DNA from: Amycolatopsis alba DSM 44262
GTDB lineage: Bacteria; Actinomycetota; Actinomycetes; Mycobacteriales; Pseudonocardiaceae
Assembly: GCF_000384215.1 (NCBI RefSeq)
Contig: NZ_KB913032.1
Location: 2,071,021-2,135,020, forward strand
Direction of reading: 5' to 3'
DNA length: 64,000 bases
This document shows positions 1 to 6,371 of this stretch, one piece after another. The notes under the pieces were generated by a model. The model saw only the letters and a program-made list of their open reading frames with translations, searched no databases and was not told where the DNA came from. The position numbers and the translations under genes are program-made. Position 1 is the first letter of the stretch. Each line of letters starts with the position of its first letter.

Positions 1-653
1 GGCTTCCAGCGTTGGACGATCTCGGGAAAGCCGCCCGTGATCAGGAACGCGTCGATCGCCTCGGCGGATTCGAGCGAGGTCATCTCCTGCACGTCGCCAG
101 GGTTGAGAGGACGAACCAGCATACGGGCGGCACGGCCATGAAAGGGCCGGCCGTATTCCTGAAGGGACTCCATCGTCGAAAGATCACTGCCGACAAGCAG
201 CAAGAGCACAGGCTTGGCGGACAGGTACCGATCCCAAACGGTCTGAAGGGCACCCTCGAACTCGCTGTCCTGCTCAACAAGCCAGGGCACCTCATCCAGG
301 ACGACGATGCTCGGTTCGCGCTCAGGAACAGCGATCGCCAGGGCTCGCAAGGCCTGGTTCCAATCGGCGCCGACCGCCCCGGCGACGAGATCGGCACCGG
401 GGAGTGAGGACTGGGCGAGCGCAGCGGTGAAGTCACCACGCTCAGCGGCCGGATTCCGACCACGCGAGGCTTGGAACACCACATACGGCGCATCCGAGCG
501 GTCGCAGAACTCCTGGACCAGCCGGGACTTTCCCACCCGGCGGCGACCGGTGACGATCACGGCCTGCCCAGGGGTCGTCGCGACCCCGTCGCGGACCACG
601 CACAGCTGCCTGTCCAGCAGCTTCAGGTCGTTCGAACGTCCTCGAAATCTCAC
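1..653 (-). CDS. AAA+ ATPase of the archaeal-ATPase type (3' end outside window)
   Basis: The reading frame is open from a GTG at 653 to the window edge (217 codons), so the C-terminus is missing. It starts MRFRGRSNDLKLLDRQL, the usual F-x-G-R-x-x-E/D-L opening of archaeal-type P-loop ATPases. A Walker A GRRRVGKS (about residues 37-44) and a Walker B SIVVLDEVPWL (about 115-125) are visible. GTG is the only possible start because an in-frame stop lies 15 bases upstream. Such proteins often carry a C-terminal DUF234 or winged-helix part, which cannot be seen here. The physiological role is unknown; roles in DNA binding, defence or toxin control are all speculative. An AT-rich operator-like palindrome lies immediately upstream. 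Confidence 0.85.
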   Translation of the reverse strand, partial: MRFRGRSNDLKLLDRQLCVVRDGVATTPGQAVIVTGRRRVGKSRLVQEFCDRSDAPYVVFQASRGRNPAAERGDFTAALAQSSLPGADLVAGAVGADWNQALRALAIAVPEREPSIVVLDEVPWLVEQDSEFEGALQTVWDRYLSAKPVLLLLVGSDLSTMESLQEYGRPFHGRAARMLVRPLNPGDVQEMTSLESAEAIDAFLITGGFPEIVQRWK

Positions 654-668
654 AACCTCTGACCTTAT

Positions 669-707
669 CTAAGTATGATCTAATCTTACTTAGATTGAAT
701 CATACTT
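669..707. promoter_or_regulatory. AT-rich operator/promoter of the ATPase gene
   Basis: Three half-sites are seen: AAGTATGAT at 671-679, and its inverted form as ATCTTACTT at 683-691 and ATCATACTT at 699-707. The last two are exact 16-bp-spaced repeats of ATCnTACTT. The stretch is very AT-rich against a roughly 70 % GC background and ends about 16 bases before the GTG of the ATPase gene, so it probably combines the -10 region and an operator. Function is inferred. Confidence 0.55.
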
Positions 708-763
708 TACCCAGCCTGATGAGACGAGCGAACCCGAGCACACAACTGCCGGACGACCCGACG

Positions 764-1387
764 TCAGCCTTTTCTCTTTCGCAAGCGACCGGTCAGCCAT
801 GCCCGGCTCCCGGCCACGGTCAGCCCATCTCGTGCCACATCGCGCAGAACAGCCTCGTCGTACGCTCGGTCGGCGAGTTCAGCTTCGGCGAACTCCAGAG
901 GGCGAGCGTCGTTGCCGGTCCAGCGGGTCACCTCGACCGCCAGTTCATGGACTTGCGTTTCCCATCGGTCGTCGTCGGCGTCATCCGGCCGGATCAGCAG
1001 GAGGTCCACATCGCTGTCCTCCGCCATCCCGCCACGTGCCGCCGAGCCGAACACCGCGGCATAGACCGGCAGGATCTCCCAGGACTCGAGGCGGTCCTCG
1101 ATGCGTTCCAAGAGCGTCTTCTGAAGCTGCGCGAGCCCGATGATGTGCTCCGCCGCGAGGTGGTCACGGTTGAGGCGGTACGCGAACGCGTTGCCGACCC
1201 GGTCGGACAGCACGACACCCTGCTTCGTCAGGCGCCGCAGCACCTTGCGAATCCCCTCCTCCGAATGCCTCGTCAGAAGGCGATGCAACTGGCCGGTCGT
1301 GAAGATGCCGTCATGGTTGGCGAGCACGGCGAGGACGTCGCCGTCGAGCGTTGGGGTGACCGTCATCAACGGCCGGCTCAAGTCCAC
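764..1387 (-). CDS. Winged-helix / nucleotidyltransferase-domain protein
   Basis: 207 residues from the GTG at 1387, chosen because GAGGAG lies 7 bases upstream. The N-terminal 90 residues look like a winged-helix DNA-binding domain (helix pairs around FTTGQLHRLL and EEGIRKVLRRLTKQGVV). The C-terminal half has the minimal nucleotidyltransferase signature GSAARGGMAEDSDVDLLL, that is GS-x10-D-x-D. No HEPN partner gene is next to it, so it is not a standard MNT/HEPN toxin-antitoxin pair. A DNA-binding protein with a nucleotidyltransferase fold and an operator array directly upstream suggests autoregulation. Substrate (self-, tRNA- or protein-nucleotidylation) is unknown. Confidence 0.8.
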   Translation of the reverse strand: MDLSRPLMTVTPTLDGDVLAVLANHDGIFTTGQLHRLLTRHSEEGIRKVLRRLTKQGVVLSDRVGNAFAYRLNRDHLAAEHIIGLAQLQKTLLERIEDRLESWEILPVYAAVFGSAARGGMAEDSDVDLLLIRPDDADDDRWETQVHELAVEVTRWTGNDARPLEFAEAELADRAYDEAVLRDVARDGLTVAGSRAWLTGRLRKRKG

Positions 1388-1414
1388 GGTCCAACTCCTC
1401 AGGGAAGCCGTGAC

Positions 1415-1464
1415 AACTATAGTACAGGATGCCCAACTATAGTACATATAGCGGTCTTATAGTG
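1415..1464. promoter_or_regulatory. Three ACTATAGT-type operators at exact 20-bp spacing
   Basis: The 12-mer AACTATAGTACA occurs at 1415-1426 and 1435-1446. A weaker third copy, CTTATAGT, is at 1456-1463. The palindromic cores start at 1416, 1436 and 1456, that is at exact 20-base steps (about two helical turns). The array ends 28 bases upstream of the GTG of the winged-helix nucleotidyltransferase gene, and probably holds its promoter and the site of cooperative repression. Confidence 0.6.
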
Positions 1465-1686
1465 GGCACGGTGCTCGCCCGCTCGGTGACCACTTGGCTC
1501 ACGCAGACGCGGGCCGACATCACTCTCACGATCAAGAGCCGTGAAGGAACGCAGATCAAGATCAATGTGAACCGGGCGAAGGACGCTCAGGGCGTGATCC
1601 GCGAGATCGGTGAACTGATCGAGAAGAGTGAGCATCGGCGCCCTGCCCTGGAAGGCGAACCACCGGAGGATCAGGGCGCCTCGTGA
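1462..1686 (+). pseudogene. Truncated EACC1-like small membrane-anchored protein
   Basis: The frame reads a short hydrophobic stretch followed by TRADITLTIKSREGTQIKI and VIREIGELIEKS. This pattern (helix, then a beta-rich R-x-D-V/I-T-L segment) resembles the C-terminal two thirds of actinobacterial effector-associated constant component EACC1 proteins. The N-terminal part is missing: upstream there is only the operator array, no ribosome site is clear, and starts at 1429 (ATG) or 1462 (GTG) are both weak. The stop codon at 1684-1686 lies inside the terminal inverted repeat of the element that follows, so the 3' end may also be altered. I read it as a remnant; the family assignment is tentative. 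Confidence 0.4.
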
Positions 1687-2091
1687 GTGGTAAGGACGGT
1701 TAGAGCGGACCAGCATTTACCTACCCACGCCTGACCTGCGCATGGGTGGCGGTTCCGCGCTGTCGGTTCGACGGTGAAGGAATTGGGACGTTCAACGTCC
1801 TGATTCCTTCACCGTCGAGCGGGTCGCCCGGTCTTGAATCTTGATCAACGGAAGATCCGGGACACTCACCGTCCCCAATCCTCCGTTGATCAAGGTCGCA
1901 CCGGTCACGACCAGTGGCAGATACGCGACGAGGGAAGTTTCCGGACGTTCAACGTCCCAAATCCCTCATCACCGAGACCGAGCGTGGAGGAATCAGGACG
2001 TTCAACGTCCCAGATCCTCCACACCCGACCGCCAGCCACACCAGTGGGTAGGCAAATACGGGTCCGTTAGAACCATCCGTACCAATCACGA
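1681..2091. mobile_element. 411-bp MITE-like element with 48-bp terminal inverted repeats
   Basis: This fills the gene-poor gap 1687-2101. Its ends, 1681-1728 and the reverse complement of 2044-2091, match at 39 of 48 positions without gaps; both begin TCGTGA and end CCTACCCAC. Between them are several internal palindromes built on GACGTTCAACGTC (around 1769-1817, 1945 and 1998) and one on TTGATCAACGGA (around 1842-1895). It has no credible gene and no transposase. A second, one-ended copy lies at 42469-42713 in inverted orientation with about 90 % identity over the shared part. No target-site duplication is obvious. Confidence 0.65.
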
Positions 2092-2101
2092 GTCCGGATG
2101 A

Positions 2102-2701
2102 TCAGCGCACCCGGTCGTAGACCAGCGCCATCTCTCCCGGCTCCCCGACCTCCTGATAGGCCAGCGTCCATTTCGACGCGGGCAGACCGTCGACGAACAG
2201 CCGCTGCCCGCCGCCGGTGATCTCGGGGCAGATCATCAGGTACAGCCGGTCGATCAGGTCGTCCGCCAGCAAGGCTTTGATGACGCCGGCGCTGCTGTTG
2301 ACCAGGATGTCGCCTTCCCCGTTCGCCTTCAGGTCGGCGATGACGTCGGCGGCCGGGGCGTTCACGACGCGGGCGCGGTCCCAGGGTGCGTCGGTCAGTG
2401 TCGTGGAGAAGACCACCTTTTCGGCGTCCACCAGCCACTTCGCGTAGGCGCGGTCGCGTGGGTCGGCGTTCTCGTCGACGGCGACGGCAGGCCAGAAGCC
2501 CAGGAATCCCTCGGCGTTCAGTCTGCCGAGCACCGCGGTGGTCGCGGTTTCGTGGATGCGGGCGAGGTGCGCGCGGGCGACGTCGGTGGTGGCGTACGAG
2601 ACGATCGCGCCCATGTCGCCGGGACCGCCGGGACCGCTGTAGTGGCCGTCGAGGGTGAGGCTGATGTTCGCGGTGACGCGGCGGCCGGTCGGGTTCGACA
2701 T
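2102..2701 (-). CDS. Dihydrofolate-reductase-fold (RibD C-terminal type) protein
   Basis: 199 residues. The N-terminus RRVTANISLTLDGHYSGP and the C-terminal DRLYLMICPEITGGGQRLF are hallmarks of the RibD_C/DHFR-like reductase family common in actinomycetes. These are probably NADPH-dependent oxidoreductases of unknown substrate and not true folate enzymes. The gene begins 6 bases after the stop of the ArsR-SRPBCC gene, so the two are very likely one operon, a frequent pairing in these bacteria. The stop codon lies just outside the repeat element on its left. Confidence 0.85.
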   Translation of the reverse strand: MSNPTGRRVTANISLTLDGHYSGPGGPGDMGAIVSYATTDVARAHLARIHETATTAVLGRLNAEGFLGFWPAVAVDENADPRDRAYAKWLVDAEKVVFSTTLTDAPWDRARVVNAPAADVIADLKANGEGDILVNSSAGVIKALLADDLIDRLYLMICPEITGGGQRLFVDGLPASKWTLAYQEVGEPGEMALVYDRVR

Positions 2702-2706
2702 GTCGT

Positions 2707-3507
2707 TCAGTCCTTTTCTTGAGTGAGCCGGGCAGCGAGGTTGTCGAGCACCTGGCCCCAGCCGGTTTCGATCCCGGCGATGAAGGGGACGGCCTCGACC
2801 GTGGTTTCGGTGACGCGCAGATCGAGCCGGAGCCGGGTCCCGCCCGGCACCTCGGTGAACTTCAGGTCGTAGTGACCGGTGAAGAAGACTGCCCCCTTGG
2901 CGTCCAGCACCGAGAGGTCGAACTCAAGGTGTTCGAATTCGGTCGCGGCGCGGACCTCGCCCGCGGAGCGATACCGCCCTTCCGCGTCGCGGTAGTCGAG
3001 CACCGCTCGTCCACCAGCCCACGGTTCGAGGACGCAGTCGGTGACGGTCATCGAGGGCGGCGCCCACCACGACGCGAGCAGCGCGGGCTCGGTCCAATGC
3101 CGCCAGACGTCGTGCCGCGACGCGGCCAGCGGACGGTCGAACGAGAACGTCCGCCCGTCCGCCCACCGGTCGTGGTCCGCGACCGCCACGCTCTCGCTGA
3201 TCGCGGCCTGATAGCGCGTGAGGACATCTCGCTCGCCCTCGTTCGCCTCGATGGTCGCGATCAGCGCCCGCAACTGTCCTTCGAAGTCCTTCAGCCGGCC
3301 CGCCTCGACCGCGTAGACGCGACGCTGCCCGAGCGGGAAGACCGTCACGAGACCGGCACGGGCGAGGGTCTGCAGGTGCTTGGTGGTCTGCGGCTGCCGC
3401 AGGCCGGTCAGCTCGGCGAGCTCACCGACGGACCGGGGCCGTTCGGCGAGCAGCTCGACGATGCGCCACCTCGCTCCGTCTCCCAGCGCTGCCGCGATCT
3501 GCTCCAT
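2707..3507 (-). CDS. ArsR-type repressor fused to an SRPBCC/AHSA1 domain
   Basis: 266 residues. Residues 1-90 are an ArsR winged helix (MEQIAAALGDGARWRIVELL, then LRQPQTTKHLQTLARAGLV and a beta wing at RRVYAVEAGRL). Residues about 120-262 are an AHSA1-like START-fold domain (RPLAASRHDVWRHWTEPALL and WWAPPSMTV). The fold forms a hydrophobic cavity, so the protein may be a one-component sensor of a hydrophobic ligand. No metal-binding Cys cluster typical of ArsR/SmtB is seen. Its own promoter carries an inverted-repeat array, which supports autoregulation. Confidence 0.85.
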   Translation of the reverse strand: MEQIAAALGDGARWRIVELLAERPRSVGELAELTGLRQPQTTKHLQTLARAGLVTVFPLGQRRVYAVEAGRLKDFEGQLRALIATIEANEGERDVLTRYQAAISESVAVADHDRWADGRTFSFDRPLAASRHDVWRHWTEPALLASWWAPPSMTVTDCVLEPWAGGRAVLDYRDAEGRYRSAGEVRAATEFEHLEFDLSVLDAKGAVFFTGHYDLKFTEVPGGTRLRLDLRVTETTVEAVPFIAGIETGWGQVLDNLAARLTQEKD

Positions 3508-3514
3508 GCCCAGA

Positions 3515-3552
3515 AGTATTCACTCGCCAGAATATTCTTGTCAAGGAATATC
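3515..3552 (-). promoter_or_regulatory. Consensus promoter overlapped by an operator array for the ArsR gene
   Basis: On the minus strand TTGACA (3544-3539) and GAATAC (3521-3516) are separated by 17 bases, a near-consensus sigma-70-type promoter. The same stretch holds AGTATTC (3515-3521), GAATATTC (3530-3537) and GAATATC (3546-3552), each separated by exactly 8 bases, which form overlapping inverted repeats. The operator covers both promoter boxes and runs into the last codons of the upstream methyltransferase gene. Confidence 0.65.
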
Positions 3553-4548
3553 TTGGACCCGGAACTCCAGCAGGCTGCGCTGCTCGGTCAGCGTGGTGAC
3601 GGAGTCGAAGACCAGGCCGTGCGCGGCGGCGAGATCGCGGAGCTCGTCGAGACGTCGCTCGCGGCCGCCGTAGAGCACGAGCATGACCAGGTCCCATTCG
3701 GTTTGCGCCCCGAGTCCGCCGACCGCCTCGATGACCAGGACACGTCCTCCCGGACGGACCGCTTCGGCGCACCGGGCCAGGACGCGATGGGCGTGCTCGT
3801 CGTCCCAGTCGTGGAGGATGTCGGACAGCAGGTAGGCGTCCGCTCCCGCCGGGAGCGGGTCGAAGAAGCTGCCCGCGGTCACCTCGGTCCGGTCTTCGAG
3901 GCCCTGCTCGCGCAGCTCCTTCTCGGCGGCGGCCGCGGTGGGCGCGAGGTCGACGAGATGGCCGCGCACCGAGGGATTCGCCTTCAGGATCGCGGCGAGC
4001 AGGCTGCCGTGACCCCCTCCGACGTCGACGATCGTGTCGAAGCGGGACCAGTCGAAACCGGCGACGAGCCCCGGCACCTGGTTCAGGAACCGCTGGGTCA
4101 TCTGCCGGTCGAACGTCTCCCGCAGGTGGGGGTGCTCGGCGAGATCGGCCCAGAAGTCCTGGCCGTAGCGGCGGATGTAGCCCGCCTGGCCGGTGGCGAC
4201 GCTGTACGCGAGTTCGACGAACGCCAATTCGCCCCGCCCGCCGGCCGCGTTCATGTCGAGAAGGCCCGCGAGGCCGTTTCCGGCGTCGGCGCGAAGGTTC
4301 GCGCCGTAGCCGGTGGTGCGATAGCCGGTCGATGTCCGTTCCAGGACGCCGAGAGTGGTGAGGTGCCCCAGCAGCAGATCGAGTGCGAGCGGGGACTGGC
4401 CGAGTTCCGCTGCCAGGTCCGCGGCGGAAGCGCCGTCGCCGGTCAGCCGGTCCGGCAGCCCGAGGGTGACCGCGACCCGCAGCGCCATCGGCGTCGCCAG
4501 CCCGGCAAGTCGGAGGAGATCGTTTCTGTCGTTGTCATGGTTCGCCAC
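3541..4548 (-). CDS. SAM-dependent O-methyltransferase (DnrK/TcmN class)
   Basis: 335 residues, the usual length for this family. An N-terminal winged-helix dimerisation domain (LATPMALRVAVTLGLPDRL) precedes a Rossmann methyltransferase domain with the SAM motif IVDVGGGHGSLL (about 183-194). The catalytic-region signature LLSDILHDWDDE follows. Such enzymes methylate hydroxyl groups of aromatic polyketides or other small molecules. The gene starts 24 bases after the stop of the class V aminotransferase gene, so the two probably share a transcript. The acceptor is unknown. Confidence 0.85.
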   Translation of the reverse strand: MANHDNDRNDLLRLAGLATPMALRVAVTLGLPDRLTGDGASAADLAAELGQSPLALDLLLGHLTTLGVLERTSTGYRTTGYGANLRADAGNGLAGLLDMNAAGGRGELAFVELAYSVATGQAGYIRRYGQDFWADLAEHPHLRETFDRQMTQRFLNQVPGLVAGFDWSRFDTIVDVGGGHGSLLAAILKANPSVRGHLVDLAPTAAAAEKELREQGLEDRTEVTAGSFFDPLPAGADAYLLSDILHDWDDEHAHRVLARCAEAVRPGGRVLVIEAVGGLGAQTEWDLVMLVLYGGRERRLDELRDLAAAHGLVFDSVTTLTEQRSLLEFRVQDIP

Positions 4549-4571
4549 GAAGATCTACTGTGGCAGCGCGG

Positions 4572-5699
4572 TCAAGCGAAAATCTCCCGCACCGCGACGA
4601 TCAGGCGATCGATTTCGCCCTCGGTGTTGTAACCGTGCGGCGAGATCCGGAGCCCGCCCGATCTCGCCGAGCAGGCGATCCCTCTCGCCTTGAGCCGTTC
4701 CGCCAGCAGCGGGACCGGCATCCCGTCGACGCGCACGGACAGGATTCCCGAGCGATACCCGGCATCGCGCTCCGAAAGCACCGTCGCACCGATCCCGGCG
4801 AGCCCTTCGGCCGCCCGTTCGCAGAGACCGTCCACATGCGACCAGATCTCCTCGATTCCCGCGGACAGCAACAGATCGATCGAGGCGCCGAGGGCGGCGA
4901 TCCCGGCGATATTCGGCATACCGCCTTCCAGCCGCCGGGCCGTGACATCGGGAACGTAGGCCAGGTTGTCCCAGTCTTCTCGATGAGCGACCGAGTTCCA
5001 GCCCGGCTCCAGCGGCCGCAGAAGGTCCAAACAGGACTCCCGCACGTAGAACACGCCACAGCCTTGCGGCCCCAGCAGCCATTTGTGGCCGTCGGCCATC
5101 GCGAAATCGACGCCCCATTCCTCCAGCCGCGCCGGGATCACGCCGAGCCCCTGGATGACGTCGACGCAGAACAGCGCCCCGGCTTCCCGGCACACCCGGC
5201 TCAGCGCCGCGAGATCCACCCGCCCGCCGTGACCGAAGCGGACCCAGCTGGTCACCACGATCCTGGGCGGCGGACCGGCGGCGATCGTCTCGGCGAAGGC
5301 CTCGGTGGTGAGAGGTCCGCGCACGCGGTCCACCACCACGCCCCGATCGGCGAGCGCGAGCCACGGATACAAGGTGGACGGGAACTCGCCGTCGGGGATG
5401 ACGACGCGGTCGCCGGGTGACCACTCCAGCCCGTTCGCCACGAAACCGAGGCCGGTGCTGGTGTTCTTCACGAAGGCGATGTCACGGGCCGGGACCCCCA
5501 TCAGCGCCGCAGCCGAGGCGCGCGCCCCTTCGATCGCCGCACTGTGCGCGGCATAGGTGAACTCGCCGTCCAGCGACACTTCGACGGCCTGCCGGTGCAT
5601 GGCCTCCACCGACGACGTCGGCAGCGGGCAGATCCCGGCGTGATTGAGGTAGGCCCAGCGGTTCACGGCGGGGAACTGCTCGCGCGGCAACGGAGTCAT
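4572..5699 (-). CDS. Class V PLP aminotransferase-fold enzyme (cysteine desulfurase/epimerase type)
   Basis: 375 residues. The opening NRWAYLNHAGICPLP and the PLP-lysine region MADGHKWLLGPQGCGVFYV identify the aminotransferase class V fold of CsdB/isopenicillin-N-epimerase-like enzymes. The final SARSGGLRISPHGYNTEGEI is the usual substrate-binding end of this subgroup. It lacks a clear catalytic Cys loop of true cysteine desulfurases in the expected place, so a C-S lyase, epimerase or transaminase role is more likely. AAGGAGGATCCC gives a strong ribosome site before the ATG. Two palindromic sites lie upstream. Confidence 0.8.
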   Translation of the reverse strand: MTPLPREQFPAVNRWAYLNHAGICPLPTSSVEAMHRQAVEVSLDGEFTYAAHSAAIEGARASAAALMGVPARDIAFVKNTSTGLGFVANGLEWSPGDRVVIPDGEFPSTLYPWLALADRGVVVDRVRGPLTTEAFAETIAAGPPPRIVVTSWVRFGHGGRVDLAALSRVCREAGALFCVDVIQGLGVIPARLEEWGVDFAMADGHKWLLGPQGCGVFYVRESCLDLLRPLEPGWNSVAHREDWDNLAYVPDVTARRLEGGMPNIAGIAALGASIDLLLSAGIEEIWSHVDGLCERAAEGLAGIGATVLSERDAGYRSGILSVRVDGMPVPLLAERLKARGIACSARSGGLRISPHGYNTEGEIDRLIVAVREIFA

Positions 5700-5712
5700 C
5701 GGGATCCTCCTT

Positions 5713-5772
5713 AAGTGAACACCGTGTCCACTTCACCGAAGTTAGCCGATAACCGGTCACACTGTCCACTTA
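5713..5772. promoter_or_regulatory. Two TetR-like operator sites upstream of the aminotransferase gene
   Basis: 5713-5733 is a 21-bp imperfect palindrome, AAGTGAACAC-C-GTGTCCACTT, with one mismatched pair. A second related site, GGTCACACTGTCCACTT, covers 5755-5771 and overlaps the stop codon of the SDR gene. Site size and symmetry fit a TetR-family repressor. No TetR gene is in the window, so the regulator must act from elsewhere. Confidence 0.5.
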
Positions 5773-6357
5773 CGGCGTCAGGGTGCTCCCGGTCAGGCTC
5801 ACGGTCTCCACCGCCTCGACGTAGCTCCGCGCGACGTCCGCCGCCGGGGTGCCGCCTTCCGGTTCACCGAGCGCGGCGAGCGTTTCGCGCACCCAGCCTG
5901 GGCTGACAGCGTTGACCCGGAGGCCACGCGGCAGTTCACGGGCCGCGGCGGCGACGAACGCTTCGAGGCCGGCGTTGGTCAGGAAACCGAACGCGCTGCC
6001 GCGCAACGTCTCCGGGATCCGGCCCGCGGTCAGCGTGACCGAGCCGCCATCCGGCAGATACGGGACCGCGTGCCGCAGCAGGAACACCTGGCCGAGCAGT
6101 TTCCCTTGCAGCCCTTGGACGAACTCTTCATCGGTACCGCCGTCGACCGGAACCAGCGAGCCGCTCCCCGCGCAGCACACGATGTGGGCGATCCCCGGTT
6201 CGGCGGCGAAGACGGCGTCGAGCGTGTCGGGCCGCTCGACGTCCACCTTGACCTCCCCGGAGCGAGACGCGGGGAGCACGGTGTGCCCGCGTGCGGTGAG
6301 CGCTGACGAGACCGCGGCCCCGATCGTCCCGGTGGCACCTACCACGAGGATCTTCAT
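5770..6357 (-). CDS. Short-chain dehydrogenase/reductase
   Basis: 195 residues from the ATG at 6357, preceded by AAGGGAAAG. The N-terminal VVGATGTIGAAVSSAL is the dinucleotide-binding motif. NAG-like and active-site features follow: CCAGSGS, then a FGFLTNAGLEAF stretch where the usual catalytic Y-x-x-x-K is replaced. The enzyme is therefore an atypical short SDR of the YwnB/short-chain epimerase-like kind. It starts 15 bases after the dnaE stop and may be transcribed from it. Substrate is unknown. Confidence 0.8.
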   Translation of the reverse strand: MKILVVGATGTIGAAVSSALTARGHTVLPASRSGEVKVDVERPDTLDAVFAAEPGIAHIVCCAGSGSLVPVDGGTDEEFVQGLQGKLLGQVFLLRHAVPYLPDGGSVTLTAGRIPETLRGSAFGFLTNAGLEAFVAAAARELPRGLRVNAVSPGWVRETLAALGEPEGGTPAADVARSYVEAVETVSLTGSTLTP

Positions 6358-6371
6358 CGGCGTCTTTCCCT

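Noticed and set aside
764..1387. MNT/HEPN toxin-antitoxin pair
   Set aside because: No HEPN gene on either side within the window; the neighbours are an ATPase and an EACC1-like remnant.
2719..4632. 637-codon + strand frame opposite the ArsR and methyltransferase genes
   Set aside because: Compositional shadow without domain signatures. The minus strand has two clear genes, ribosome sites and a promoter.
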